Source of the DNA: Micromonospora sp. NBC_01796 | Lineage (GTDB): Bacteria; Actinomycetota; Actinomycetes; Mycobacteriales; Micromonosporaceae | Reading direction: 5' to 3' | Assembly (NCBI RefSeq): GCF_035917455.1 | Contig: NZ_CP109078.1 | Span: forward strand, 1,426,001-1,490,000 | Length of the DNA: 64,000 nucleotides | Shown: piece by piece, positions 7,791 to 17,264 of the stretch | How the letters are laid out: each line of letters starts with the position of its first letter | How positions within the stretch are numbered: the first letter of the stretch is position 1 | Notes under the pieces: generated by a model | The model's database searches: none | What the model was told of the DNA's origin: nothing | Seen by the model: only the letters and a program-made list of their open reading frames with translations | Program-made: the position numbers and the translations under genes

Positions 7791-8546
7791 ATGACCGTCG
7801 CTGCCCGCGCCCCCCACCGGGTGGTCGGATACGCCCGCCAGGTCGCGACGGTGCTGCGTACCCTGCCCGGTACCGACCTGGTCGGGCTCTACCTGCACGG
7901 ATCCGCCGTGCTGGGCGGTTTCTCCCCGGCGCACAGCGACGTCGACCTGCTCGCCGTGGTTGGTCGGAACACCGGCGAGGCGGGCCAGTACCGGCTCGGC
8001 ACCGCGGTCGGGCGGACCGTCGACCGCTGCCCCGGACGGGGCCTGGAACTGACCGTCATCACCGCCGCCACCGCCCGCACCCCCGGCGGTTGCCCGTTCG
8101 AGGTACGGGTGGCCGGCACCGCCACCGGCACCCCGCACGTCATCCCCGGCAGCGGCCATCCCGGTGACCCGGAACTCGTCCTGCACCTGGAGGTCTGCCG
8201 CCGGTACGGGCTCGCGGTCACCGGCCCACCGCCGGACCGGGTCTTCAGCCCGGTACCGGCCCACCGGCTGCGCGAGGCGATCTGCGGGCAGCTCGACTGG
8301 GCGCTGGTCCAGGGCGCGCAGGGGTACGCCGTACTGAACGCGTGCCGGGCGCTGCGCTTCCTCGCCGACGGGAACCTCTGCGCCAAGGTCGAGGCGGGCC
8401 GGTGGTACCTGTCCCGGTCCCCGCACCACCCGCTGGTCGCCGAGGCGCTGGTCCTGCACCAGAGCGGCGACCACCGGGAACTCTCCGGTGCCGGCGCCCG
8501 GTTCGTCGCCGACGCACGCGACCTGCTCCTCGCCGCGCAGGACTGA
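7791..8546 (+). CDS. nucleotidyltransferase-like protein (ANT(3'')/AadA-type, DUF4111)
   Basis: 251 residues from ATG 7791. The nucleotidyltransferase core is intact: DLVGLYLHGSAVLGGF followed by SDVDLLAVV (G-S then D-x-D metal ligands at about residues 28-48). The C-terminal helical region (RLREAICGQLDWALVQGAQG, YAVLNACRALRFL) matches the DUF4111 domain of streptomycin/spectinomycin adenylyltransferases. It therefore could modify an aminoglycoside-like substrate, but environmental actinobacterial members are numerous and mostly untested, so resistance is an inference. Confidence 0.8.
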   Translation: MTVAARAPHRVVGYARQVATVLRTLPGTDLVGLYLHGSAVLGGFSPAHSDVDLLAVVGRNTGEAGQYRLGTAVGRTVDRCPGRGLELTVITAATARTPGGCPFEVRVAGTATGTPHVIPGSGHPGDPELVLHLEVCRRYGLAVTGPPPDRVFSPVPAHRLREAICGQLDWALVQGAQGYAVLNACRALRFLADGNLCAKVEAGRWYLSRSPHHPLVAEALVLHQSGDHRELSGAGARFVADARDLLLAAQD

Positions 8547-8594
8547 CCGAGGTCGGCGGCTGCGCCTCGTATTACCGAGGTCGGCGGCTGCGCC
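8546..8594. repeat. 28-base tandem duplication after the nucleotidyltransferase stop
   Basis: A 21-base unit beginning ACCGAGGTCGGCGGCTGCG is present exactly at 8546-8566 and again at 8574-8594, period 28. The flanking GCAGGACTGACCGA / GTAGGACTGACCGA also recurs, so the 3' end of the gene and its stop region have been duplicated by slippage. Confidence 0.8.
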
Positions 8595-8625
8595 GCGTAG
8601 GACTGACCGACGTCGGTCCGCCGGC

Positions 8626-9390
8626 TCAGCGCAGGTAGGACGCGCCGTTGAGGTCGAGGACCGCGCCGCTGGCCCAGACCGCCTCCGGCGAGGCGAGCCA
8701 GGCGACCGCGGCGGCGATCTCGGCGGGCTCGGCGACCCGCCCGAACGGGCTCTGCGCCCGGATCGGATCCCCGGCCGCCCCGTCGAGCATCGACGCCACC
8801 ATCTCGGTACGGATGAACCCCGGTGCCACCGCCGCCACGCCGATCCCGTGCGGGGCGAGGTCGACGGCGAGGGACTGGGTCAGCGAGTGGACCCCGGCCT
8901 TGCTGGCCCCGTACGCGGGCGCGTTCGGCTCGCCCCGGTAGGCGCCCCGGGAGCCGATGTTGACGATCCGCCCGCCGGCCGGACCCTCGGGCCGTTCGAG
9001 CAGGTGGTGCACCACGCACCAGGTGACGTTGGCGGTCCCGTGCAGGTTGACGTCGAGGATCTCCCGCCAGTTCGCCTGCCAGTCCGCGTACGAGGTTTCG
9101 GTGATCGGCCGTTCGACGTACCGTCCGGCGTTGTTGACCAGGAGGTCCACCCCGCCGAGCGCCTCGACCGCGGCGGTGACCACCGACCGGGCCCGGTCCG
9201 GGTCGGCCAGGTCACCGGCGACGACGGCGTGCCCGAGGCCGGGCAGTCCGGCGGCGACCGCGTCCGCCTCGGTGGTGTCCGCCCGGCAGTGCACGGCGAC
9301 GGTGTATCCGGCCTGTGCGAGTGCCGTGGCGACGGCGGCCCCGACGCCGCGTGATCCACCGGTGACGAGGGCGCGCTGTCCGTTGCTCAT
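8626..9390 (-). CDS. SDR-family NAD(P)-dependent oxidoreductase
   Basis: 254 residues from ATG 9390. It has the classical SDR set: GGSRGVGAAVA cofactor motif at residues 11-21, LVNNAG, a serine in VNIGSRGAYRG, YGASKAG (catalytic Y and K) and APGFIRTEM. The upstream open frame to 9540 shows no homology. The substrate is unknown. Transcribed away from the formate dehydrogenase operon; the 368-base gap between them holds the operator-like dyads nearest the other gene. Confidence 0.88.
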   Translation of the reverse strand: MSNGQRALVTGGSRGVGAAVATALAQAGYTVAVHCRADTTEADAVAAGLPGLGHAVVAGDLADPDRARSVVTAAVEALGGVDLLVNNAGRYVERPITETSYADWQANWREILDVNLHGTANVTWCVVHHLLERPEGPAGGRIVNIGSRGAYRGEPNAPAYGASKAGVHSLTQSLAVDLAPHGIGVAAVAPGFIRTEMVASMLDGAAGDPIRAQSPFGRVAEPAEIAAAVAWLASPEAVWASGAVLDLNGASYLR

Positions 9391-9693
9391 CGCCGCACCA
9401 TAACCGGGGCGCTCCGGCACCCGCCGACGCGGTACGACCGTCCACCGGTCCGGTCCTACTGATGGTCCACATCGGACCCCCGCACCAGCGCACAGATCTC
9501 GACAAAGATCAACCTGCCGTCGGAGCGTCCGGAGCGGCATGATGGAGGTAAGGACGCCGCTTCGTCGGCACCGACCCCGACCCTCCGGGGGTGTGAGCGC
9601 TGCCCGTGGCGCACCGAGGACCGAGACGGTGTGTGGCAGATACCCCAGGTCACCTGGCCGGTACCGGCCCGAGCGGCGAGCCGAACGGGCCAG

Positions 9694-9726
9694 TATTGCA
9701 TACGATATTCAGGCTACAGTATTGTA
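9694..9726 (+). promoter_or_regulatory. operator-like dyads upstream of the formate dehydrogenase operon
   Basis: Two AT-rich imperfect dyads stand out in GC-rich sequence: TATTGCATACGATA (9694-9707, 10 of 14 symmetric) and TACAGTATTGTA (9715-9726, TACA/TGTA arms). The octamer CAGTATTG occurs at 9691-9698 and 9717-9724. They are 33-66 bases before the start codon and resemble sites of GntR/FadR-type regulators. No such regulator is adjacent. The rest of 9391-9690 shows no gene. Confidence 0.5.
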
Positions 9727-9758
9727 AACACGGTGACCGTCGGCGATGTGGAGGTGGG

Positions 9759-10244
9759 ATGGCAGTGGACAGTCCTGATACCTCGGTGAAGGATCGGGTG
9801 CGTGCGCTGGTCGCGGCACACCGAGGGGATCGAGGGGCACTGTTGCCGATCCTGCACCGGATCCAGGCCGAGTTCGGGTGGATCGACCAGGAGGTGGTGC
9901 CGGTCCTGGCCGCCGAGCTGAACCTCTCCCGCGCCGACGTGCACGGCGTCATCACCTTCTACACCGACTTCCGCTCCGAACCCGCCGGCCGCACCACGGT
10001 CAAGCTCTGCCGGGCCGAGGCGTGCCAGTCGGTCGGCGCCGAGAAGGTGGTCGCGCACGCCGAACAGGTGCTCGGCATCAAGGTCGGGCAGACCACGCCG
10101 GACGGCTCGGTCACCCTGGAGCAGGTCTTCTGCCTGGGCAACTGCGCACTCGGTCCGGCCGCCCAGATCAACGGGCGCGTCGTCGGTCGGCTCGACCCGC
10201 GACGACTCGACGCCCTCCTGGTCACGGAAACGGTGAACTCATGA
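9759..10244 (+). CDS. fdsG: NAD-dependent formate dehydrogenase gamma subunit (NuoE-like, 2Fe-2S)
   Basis: 161 residues from ATG 9759 behind GGAGGTGGG. NuoE/HoxE-like fold: helical N-terminus (LLPILHRIQAEFGWIDQE) and thioredoxin-like 2Fe-2S domain with ligands in VKLCRAEACQSVG and VFCLGNCALGP (C-x4-C then C-x3-C). It passes electrons between the beta subunit flavin and other Fe-S centres in cytoplasmic NAD-linked molybdenum formate dehydrogenases. First gene of a four-gene operon; the stop overlaps the next ATG. Confidence 0.9.
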   Translation: MAVDSPDTSVKDRVRALVAAHRGDRGALLPILHRIQAEFGWIDQEVVPVLAAELNLSRADVHGVITFYTDFRSEPAGRTTVKLCRAEACQSVGAEKVVAHAEQVLGIKVGQTTPDGSVTLEQVFCLGNCALGPAAQINGRVVGRLDPRRLDALLVTETVNS

Positions 10245-11830
10245 CCACCACCCACGGAAACGGGGAAACCATGACAACACCGGTCACCGTCTACGTCCCC
10301 CGCGACTCGGCCGCCCTCTCCGTCGGCGCCGACCAGGTGGCCGCCGCCATCCAACGCGAGGCCGCCCTCGCCGGGCGCCAGGTCGAGGTCGTACGCAACG
10401 GATCGCGCGGGATGCTCTGGCTGGAACCCCTGGTCGAGGTGGAGACCGAACGGGGCAGGATCGGGTACGGCCCGGTCGACCCGGACGCAGTCGGCGAACT
10501 GGTCGCCGCCGGCCTGCTCGACGGCGCCGACCACGAACTCCACCAAGGTGTGGTCGAGGAACTGCCCTGGCTGCGCGACCAGACCCGGCTCTGCTTCGCC
10601 CGGGTCGGAGTCACCGACCCGCTCTCCCCACAGGACTACGTCGCCCACGGCGGCCTGGCCGGGCTGCGCCGGGCCCTGGACCTCACCCCGGCCGAGGTGG
10701 TCGCCGAGGTCACCGAATCCGGGCTGCGCGGACGGGGCGGCGCCGGCTTCCCGGCCGGCATCAAGTGGAAGACCGTGCTCGACACCCCCGGTCCACTCAA
10801 GTTCGTCTGCTGCAACGCCGACGAGGGCGACAGCGGCACCTTCGCCGACCGGATGCTGATGGAGGGTGACCCGTTCACCCTGATCGAGGGCATGACCATC
10901 GCCGCGCACGCGGTCGGCGCGAGCGAGGGCTACCTCTACGTCCGCTCCGAATACCCCGACGCGGTCCGTACGCTGCGCCAGGCGATCGACATCGCCCGCG
11001 CCGAAGGCTGGCTGGGCGAGCACGTCCTCGGCTCGGAACTGACGTTCGACCTGTTCGTCCGGGTCGGCGCCGGTGCGTACATCTGCGGCGAGGAAACCGC
11101 CATGCTGGAGAGCCTGGAGGGCAAGCGCGGGATGGTCCGGGCCAAGCCCCCGATCCCGGCGATCACCGGCCTGTTCGGCAAGCCGACCGTGGTGAACAAC
11201 GTACTCACGCTGGGGTCGGTGCCGGCGATCCTGGCGAACGGGGCGGCGGCGTACCGGGACCTCGGGGTCGAGCGCTCGCGCGGCACCCAGGTGTTCCAAC
11301 TCGCCGGCAACATCGCCCGGGGCGGGGTGTTCGAGACCGCGTTCGGCATCACCCTGCACGACCTGATCTACACCTACGGCGGCGGCACCCGTACCGGCCG
11401 TCCGCTGCGGGCGGTGCAGGTCGGCGGCCCCCTCGGGCAGTACCTGCCCGCCGCCAACCTCGACCTCCCGATGGACTACGAGGCGTTCGCCGCCGCCGAC
11501 GCTATGCTCGGCCACGGCGGCATCGTGGTCTTCGACGACACCGTGGACATGGCCTCGATGGCCCGGTTCGCGATGGAGTTCTGCGCCGAGGAGTCCTGCG
11601 GCAAGTGCACCCCCTGCCGGGTCGGTGCCGTACGCGGGGTCGAGGTCATCGACCGCATCGTCGCGGGTGAGGACCCGGACGGGAACCTGGCCCTGCTGGG
11701 TGATCTCTGCGAGCTGATGACCGAGGGATCACTGTGCGCCATGGGTGGGCTGACGCCGAACCCCGTACGCAGCGCGTTGCTGCACTTCCCCGACGACTTC
11801 ACCGCCCGCTACGAGGAGGCCAAGCCATGA
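10241..11830 (+). CDS. fdsB: NAD-dependent formate dehydrogenase beta subunit (NuoF-like, FMN/NAD binding)
   Basis: 529 residues from ATG 10241 (ATGA overlap); an in-frame ATG at 10271 is an alternative. A thioredoxin-like N-terminal part (about 1-120) precedes the NuoF core: GLRGRGGAGFPAGIKW (NAD/FMN glycine-rich site), CNADEGDSGTFADR, and GAGAYICGEETAMLESLEG. The 4Fe-4S ligands lie in EESCGKCTPCRVG with a later LCAMGG. Carries FMN and reduces NAD+ with electrons from formate. The next gene overlaps by ATGA. Confidence 0.93.
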   Translation: MTTTHGNGETMTTPVTVYVPRDSAALSVGADQVAAAIQREAALAGRQVEVVRNGSRGMLWLEPLVEVETERGRIGYGPVDPDAVGELVAAGLLDGADHELHQGVVEELPWLRDQTRLCFARVGVTDPLSPQDYVAHGGLAGLRRALDLTPAEVVAEVTESGLRGRGGAGFPAGIKWKTVLDTPGPLKFVCCNADEGDSGTFADRMLMEGDPFTLIEGMTIAAHAVGASEGYLYVRSEYPDAVRTLRQAIDIARAEGWLGEHVLGSELTFDLFVRVGAGAYICGEETAMLESLEGKRGMVRAKPPIPAITGLFGKPTVVNNVLTLGSVPAILANGAAAYRDLGVERSRGTQVFQLAGNIARGGVFETAFGITLHDLIYTYGGGTRTGRPLRAVQVGGPLGQYLPAANLDLPMDYEAFAAADAMLGHGGIVVFDDTVDMASMARFAMEFCAEESCGKCTPCRVGAVRGVEVIDRIVAGEDPDGNLALLGDLCELMTEGSLCAMGGLTPNPVRSALLHFPDDFTARYEEAKP

Positions 11831-14643
11831 GCCTGTTGAAGGAACCCGACCTCGGCACCCCGGCGAAGGCCGGACCCGCGACGGTGTCGATCGAGGTCGA
11901 CGGCCTACCGGTGACGGTGGCCGAGGGCACGTCGGTGATGCGGGCGGCGGCGCTGACCGGCATCGACATCCCGAAGCTCTGCGCCACCGACAGCCTGGAG
12001 GCGTTCGGCTCCTGCCGGCTCTGCCTGGTGGAGATCGACGGCCGGCGCGGCAGCCCCGCCTCGTGCACCACCCCGGTCGCCCCCGGCATGAAGGTACGCA
12101 CCCAGACCCCGAAGCTGGAGAAGCTCCGCCAGGGCGTGATGGAGCTGTACATCTCCGACCACCCGCTGGACTGTCTGACCTGCTCCGCGAACGGCGACTG
12201 CGAGTTGCAGGACATGTCCGGTGCGGTCGGCCTGCGCCAGGTCAGGTACGGCTACGAGGGCGCCAACCACCTCGACGCGCCCACCGACACCAGCAACCCG
12301 TACTTCGACTTCGAGTCGTCCAAGTGCATCGCCTGCTCGCGGTGCGTACGGGCCTGCGGTGAGGTGCAGGGCACGTTCGCCCTGACCATCGAGGGGCGCG
12401 GTTTCGGGTCCAAGGTCAGCGCCGGTGCGGGCGAGCTGTTCATGGACTCCGAGTGCGTCTCCTGCGGTGCCTGCGTACAGGCCTGCCCGACGGCGACCCT
12501 GCAGGAGAAGTCGGTGATCCAGCTCGGCATGCCGAGCCGGAGCGTCGTCACCACCTGCGCCTACTGCGGGGTCGGGTGCTCGTTCAAGGCCGAGCTGCGC
12601 GGCGACGAACTGGTCCGGATGGTGCCGTACAAGGACGGCGGGGCCAACGAGGGGCACTCCTGCGTCAAGGGGCGGTTCGCGTTCGGCTACGCCACCCACC
12701 CCGACCGGCAGATGTCCCCGATGCTCCGGGACAAGATCACCGACGAGTGGCAGAAGGTCGACTGGGACACCGCTATCAACTACGTGGCGACCAGGATGCT
12801 CGACATCCAGACCCGGCACGGCGTCGGCGCGATCGGCGGCATCACCTCCTCGCGTACGACGAACGAGGAGGTGTACGTGGTGCAGAAGATGATCCGGGCG
12901 GCGTTCGGCAACAACAACGTCGACACCTGCGCCCGGGTCTGCCACTCCCCCACCGGGTACGGCCTCAAGCAGACCTTCGGCACCTCCGCCGGCACCCAGG
13001 ACTTCCGCTCGGTCGCCAAGGCCGACGTGATCCTGGTGATCGGGGCGAACCCGACCGACGGGCACCCGGTCTTCGCCTCCCGGATGAAGCGCCGGCTGCG
13101 CGAGGGCGCGAAGCTCGTGGTCATCGACCCGCGCCGGATCGACCTGGTCCGGTCGCCGCACATCGAGGCGGCCCACCACCTGCAGCTCGCCCCCGGCACC
13201 AACGTCGCCGTGGTCAACGCCCTGGCCCACGTGGTGCTGACCGAGGGGCTCTACGACCGGTCGTTCGTCGACGAGCGGTGCGAGGACTTCGACGGGTGGG
13301 CCGAGTTCATCTCCCGGCCGGAGAACAGCCCGGAGGCGGTCGAGGAGATCACCGGCGTACCGGCCGAGGACCTGCGGTCCGCGGCGAGGCTGTACGCCAC
13401 CGGCGGCAACGCCGCGATCTACTACGGTCTCGGCGTCACCGAGCACAGCCAGGGCTCGACCATGGTGATGGGGATGGCGAACCTGGCCATGGTGACCGGC
13501 AACATCGGCCGGGAGGGCGTCGGGGTGAACCCGCTGCGCGGGCAGAACAACGTGCAGGGCTCCTGCGACATGGGTTCGTTCCCGCACGAGCTGCCCGGTT
13601 ACCGGCACGTCTCGGACGACGCCGTACGGACGGTGTTCGAGAACATGTGGGGTCGGCCGCTGATGTCGGAGCCGGGGCTGCGGATCCCGAACATGTTCGA
13701 CGCCGCCGTGGACGGCACCTTCCGGGCGATCTTCGTACAGGGCGAGGACATCGCCCAGTCCGACCCGAACACCAAGCACGTCTTCGCCGCGCTCGGCGCG
13801 ATGGAACTGGTGGTGGTGCAGGACCTCTTCCTCAACGAGACGGCCAAGTTCGCGCACGTGTTCCTGCCCGGCACGTCGTTCCTGGAGAAGGACGGCACGT
13901 TCACCAACGCCGAGCGCCGAATCAACCGGGTACGCCCGGTGATGGCGCCGAAGACCGGCAAGCACGAGTGGCAGATCGTCTGCGAGATCGCGGAGGCGAT
14001 GGGCTACCCGATGAACTACAGCCACCCGCGCGAGATCATGGACGAGATCGCCGCGCTCACCCCGACCTTCGCCGGTGTCTCGTTCGAGGTGCTGGACAAG
14101 CTCGGCAGCGTGCAGTGGCCGTGCAACGAGAACGCCCCCGAGGGGACGCCGACGATGCACGTGGACGGTTTCGTACGCGGCAAGGGCCGGTTCGTACCGA
14201 CCCCGTTCGTGCCGACGAAGGAACGCAGCACCCGCAAGTACCCGCTGATCCTGACCACCGGCCGGATCCTCAGCCAGTACAACGTCGGGGCGCAGACCCG
14301 GCGTACGGCGAACGTGGCGTGGCACCGCGAGGACGTACTCGAACTGCACCCGCACGACGCCGAGGTACGCGGCATCAACGACGGTGACGAGGTGACCCTG
14401 GCCAGCCGGGTCGGTGCCACCTCGCTGCGCGCCGTCCTCTCCGACCGGATGCCGGTCGGCGTCGTCTACACCACCTTCCACCACCCGGTCACCGGGGCGA
14501 ACGTGGTCACCACGGAGAACTCCGACTGGGCGACCAACTGCCCGGAGTACAAGGTCACCGCGGTCCAGGTCGGGTTGAAGCACTCCCGGCCGCCGGCACA
14601 GGCCGCGCAGGACGAGGTGCTCCTGCCGGCGCTGGCGGACTGA
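11827..14643 (+). CDS. fdsA: formate dehydrogenase alpha subunit, molybdopterin enzyme
   Basis: 938 residues. N-terminus is NuoG-like: 2Fe-2S plant-type ferredoxin region (SCRLCLVEIDG), a histidine/cysteine cluster (DHPLDCLTCSANGDCELQ), then two 4Fe-4S motifs (SKCIACSRCVRAC; CVSCGACVQACPT). The molybdopterin half opens with TTCAYCGVGCSF. The catalytic motif TCARVCHSPTG places cysteine at residue 372 with the adjacent histidine, so this is a Cys, not selenocysteine, enzyme. C-terminal dinucleotide-binding domain ends with NCPEYKVTAVQV. Oxidises formate to CO2. No fdhD-type sulfurtransferase is visible in the window, so maturation must be encoded elsewhere. Confidence 0.95.
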   Translation: MSLLKEPDLGTPAKAGPATVSIEVDGLPVTVAEGTSVMRAAALTGIDIPKLCATDSLEAFGSCRLCLVEIDGRRGSPASCTTPVAPGMKVRTQTPKLEKLRQGVMELYISDHPLDCLTCSANGDCELQDMSGAVGLRQVRYGYEGANHLDAPTDTSNPYFDFESSKCIACSRCVRACGEVQGTFALTIEGRGFGSKVSAGAGELFMDSECVSCGACVQACPTATLQEKSVIQLGMPSRSVVTTCAYCGVGCSFKAELRGDELVRMVPYKDGGANEGHSCVKGRFAFGYATHPDRQMSPMLRDKITDEWQKVDWDTAINYVATRMLDIQTRHGVGAIGGITSSRTTNEEVYVVQKMIRAAFGNNNVDTCARVCHSPTGYGLKQTFGTSAGTQDFRSVAKADVILVIGANPTDGHPVFASRMKRRLREGAKLVVIDPRRIDLVRSPHIEAAHHLQLAPGTNVAVVNALAHVVLTEGLYDRSFVDERCEDFDGWAEFISRPENSPEAVEEITGVPAEDLRSAARLYATGGNAAIYYGLGVTEHSQGSTMVMGMANLAMVTGNIGREGVGVNPLRGQNNVQGSCDMGSFPHELPGYRHVSDDAVRTVFENMWGRPLMSEPGLRIPNMFDAAVDGTFRAIFVQGEDIAQSDPNTKHVFAALGAMELVVVQDLFLNETAKFAHVFLPGTSFLEKDGTFTNAERRINRVRPVMAPKTGKHEWQIVCEIAEAMGYPMNYSHPREIMDEIAALTPTFAGVSFEVLDKLGSVQWPCNENAPEGTPTMHVDGFVRGKGRFVPTPFVPTKERSTRKYPLILTTGRILSQYNVGAQTRRTANVAWHREDVLELHPHDAEVRGINDGDEVTLASRVGATSLRAVLSDRMPVGVVYTTFHHPVTGANVVTTENSDWATNCPEYKVTAVQVGLKHSRPPAQAAQDEVLLPALAD

Positions 14644-14646
14644 CCC

Positions 14647-14868
14647 ATGTCACACCAGGGCGTCTCCCCGTCGGTCCGGCTCGCCAACGAGATCGCGGCG
14701 CACTTCCACCACGTACCGCCGGAGGTGGCGGCGAAGGAGATCGCCGAGCACATCCGGTTGTTCTGGGATCCGCGGATGCGGGCCGAGTTGGATCGTCGGG
14801 TCGGGTCCGAGCCGGACGAGTTGGATCCGCTGGCCCTCGCGGCGGCCCGCCTGCTGGCCGCGAGGTAG
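14647..14868 (+). CDS. fdsD: formate dehydrogenase delta subunit
   Basis: 73 residues from ATG 14647, three bases after the alpha stop. It has the short helical FdsD pattern: RLANEIAAHFHHVPPEVAAKEIAEHIRLFWDPRMRAEL. FdsD is a small stabilising or assembly partner of the FdsABG complex. Last gene of the operon, followed at once by a strong hairpin. Confidence 0.88.
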   Translation: MSHQGVSPSVRLANEIAAHFHHVPPEVAAKEIAEHIRLFWDPRMRAELDRRVGSEPDELDPLALAAARLLAAR

Positions 14869-14878
14869 CACCGGCGCG

Positions 14879-14914
14879 CAGGCGCTCGGCTCTCCTACGA
14901 GAGCCGAGCGCCTG
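14879..14914. terminator. strong terminator between fdsD and the MMPL gene
   Basis: A perfect 16-base stem (CAGGCGCTCGGCTCTC at 14879-14894 with its complement at 14899-14914) closes on a four-base loop CTAC. It lies 10 bases past fdsD and 19 bases before the end of the convergent MMPL gene, so it can stop both transcripts. Confidence 0.85.
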
Positions 14915-14933
14915 TTCCATGTCTGCCCGGTGG

Positions 14934-17141
14934 TTACCGGGCACCGGCGAGTTCCGGCTCGCCGACCGGGTCGCCGTCCCCGGCGGTCGGGGGCAGGTCA
15001 CGGCTCAGCTTCTCGCCCTCGACGTCGACCTCGGGCAGGATCCGGGCCAGCCAGCGGGGCAGCCACCAGGCGGACCGGTCGAGCAGCGACATCACCGCCG
15101 GCACGATCGTCATCCGTACGACGAACGCGTCCACCAGCACCCCGAAGGCCAGGGCGAACCCGATCGACTGGATCAGCACCTGGTCGCCGAAGATGAAGCC
15201 GCCGAAGACGCTGATCATGATGATCGCGGCGGCGGTCACCACCCTGGCCCCGTGGCGGAACCCGGTGACGACCGCCTCCTGCGCGGTCCGGCCGTGTACG
15301 TAGTCCTCGCGCATCCGGGTGACCAGGAAGACCTGGTAGTCCATGGCGAGTCCGAACAGGATGCCGATCAGCAGCACCGGCACGATGGGGGCGATCGGTG
15401 ACGCCTCCTCGACCCCGAAGACCGAGCCGAGCCACCCCCACTGGAAGACCGCGACCATGGCACCGAAGGTCGCACCGACGCTGAGCAGGAAACCGAGCGT
15501 CGCCTTCAGCGGCACCAGGATCGACCGGAACATCAGCAGCAGGATGAGGAACGCCAGCCCGACGACGAGCCCCAGGTAGGGCAGGAACGCGTCGTTGACC
15601 CGGTCGGAGGCGTCGATGTTGACCGCCGTCGAGCCGGTGACGGAGACCTCGGCCCCGGTCGACGTACGCAGGTCGGACTGCCGGTCGCGGATGTCGGTGA
15701 CCAGGTCGGTGGTGGCCGGGTCGTTCGGTCCGGTCGCCGGTACGACGGTGAGCAGGGCGGTGCCGCCGTCCGGACTGAGCACCGGCGGGCTGATCGAGAC
15801 GACGTTGGGCAGCCCCTTGATGGTGCTGGTCGCCTCGGTGGCCGCCGCGCCGACGTCACCGCCCTCGCCGTCCACCACGATGGTGAGCGGACCGTTGAAG
15901 CCCGGCCCGAACCCGACGCTGAGCATCTCGTACGCCTTGTGCTGGGTGGTCTCGGCGGGCGCCGTACCGTCGTCGGGGAAGCCCAGGCGCAGGTCGGCGG
16001 CGGGTACCGCGATCACGCCGAGCCCGATGACGGCCGCGACCAGCACCGGCACCCGGCGGCGGGTGACGAACCGGGCCCACCGCTCGCCCATCGGTGCCGT
16101 GCCCCGGTCGGACTCGAGGTCACGGGCACGCCGGCCACCGGTGATCCGCTTCCCGGCGAAGCCGAGCAGGGCGGGGAGCAGGGTCAGCGCGACCAGCACG
16201 GCGATCGCGACGGTGGCCGCCGCGGCCAGACCCATCGACCGCAGCACCGGGATGCCGACCACGGAGAGCCCGGCCAGGGCGATGATCACGGTGAGCCCGG
16301 CGAAGGCGACCGCGGATCCGGCGGTGCCGACGGCCCGGCCGGCGGCTTCGAGGGGATCCTTGCGGACCGCGACCTCGTGCCGGAACCGGGAGACGATGAA
16401 CAGGGCGTAGTCGATGCCGACGGCGATGCCGAGCATCAGGGCGAGGATGGTGCTGTTGGAGTTGATGTCGACGAACCCGGAGGCGGCGCTGATCCCGGCC
16501 AGGCCGACCAGGACGCCGACGAGCGCGGTGAGCAGCGGCAGGCCGGCGGCGAGCAGCGAGCCGAAGGTGAGTGCCAGCACGACCGCGGCGATCACGATGC
16601 CGATGACCTCGGTGATCCCGGTCTCCGGTGACGACTGGAGGGCGTCGCCGCCGATCTCCACGGTCAGCCCGGCCGCGCGGCCGACGTCGGCGGTCTCCAA
16701 CAGGGCGTCACGGTCCGAGGTGGCAAGCGCCGGTCCCTGTACGGAGTACCGGGCCTGGGCGATCCCGTACCGGCCGTCGGGTGAGATCGCGTTGGCCTGG
16801 TACGGGTCGACCACGCTGGCGACCTTCGGTGCGCCGGTCAGCGCCTCGACGACGTCGCCGACGGCCGTACGGTTCGCGGGGTCGGTGAGTTTCTGCCCCT
16901 CCGGTGCCTCGAACACCACCCGGGCGGTGGCGCCGCTGGCGTTCGCCTGCGGGAACCGGTCGGCGAGATGGTCGATGGCCCGCTGGGCCTCGGTGCCGGG
17001 GACGCTGAACGAGTTGGACATGCTGCCCGAGATGGTGGCCGCTCCCAGGCCGACCAGTGCGAGCAGAAGCACCCAGACTCCGGTCACCAGCCATCGGCGA
17101 CGGTACGAGAACCGGCCTATCCGGTAGAGAAACGTTGCCAC
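14934..17141 (-). CDS. MMPL-family (RND-type) membrane exporter
   Basis: 735 residues from GTG 17141, preceded by GGAG. Twelve predicted membrane segments in the usual 1+5+1+5 pattern with two large extracytoplasmic loops (about residues 40-180 and 390-520). Family signatures include GIAVGIDYALFIVSRFRHE in the first half and FGLAMDYQVFLVTRMREDY in the second, the proton-relay Asp-Tyr pair of MMPL transporters. Likely exports a lipid or hydrophobic compound. It diverges from a TetR gene across a 351-base region packed with palindromic sites, so TetR repression is very likely. Confidence 0.9.
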   Translation of the reverse strand: MATFLYRIGRFSYRRRWLVTGVWVLLLALVGLGAATISGSMSNSFSVPGTEAQRAIDHLADRFPQANASGATARVVFEAPEGQKLTDPANRTAVGDVVEALTGAPKVASVVDPYQANAISPDGRYGIAQARYSVQGPALATSDRDALLETADVGRAAGLTVEIGGDALQSSPETGITEVIGIVIAAVVLALTFGSLLAAGLPLLTALVGVLVGLAGISAASGFVDINSNSTILALMLGIAVGIDYALFIVSRFRHEVAVRKDPLEAAGRAVGTAGSAVAFAGLTVIIALAGLSVVGIPVLRSMGLAAAATVAIAVLVALTLLPALLGFAGKRITGGRRARDLESDRGTAPMGERWARFVTRRRVPVLVAAVIGLGVIAVPAADLRLGFPDDGTAPAETTQHKAYEMLSVGFGPGFNGPLTIVVDGEGGDVGAAATEATSTIKGLPNVVSISPPVLSPDGGTALLTVVPATGPNDPATTDLVTDIRDRQSDLRTSTGAEVSVTGSTAVNIDASDRVNDAFLPYLGLVVGLAFLILLLMFRSILVPLKATLGFLLSVGATFGAMVAVFQWGWLGSVFGVEEASPIAPIVPVLLIGILFGLAMDYQVFLVTRMREDYVHGRTAQEAVVTGFRHGARVVTAAAIIMISVFGGFIFGDQVLIQSIGFALAFGVLVDAFVVRMTIVPAVMSLLDRSAWWLPRWLARILPEVDVEGEKLSRDLPPTAGDGDPVGEPELAGAR

Positions 17142-17264
17142 GAGATCCGCTCCAGGACAGATAGGGGACGTCATCCTTGCGCCGTCACGACGTCAAGGCG
17201 TTTGAACATGATCGATAAACGCCAGGTGAAGGCGCCGATACGGTGTTGCCGGTACGCCCTGAAG

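Noticed and set aside
9539-9727. 62-residue frame before fdsG
   Set aside because: It runs through the operator region and has no family or codon support.
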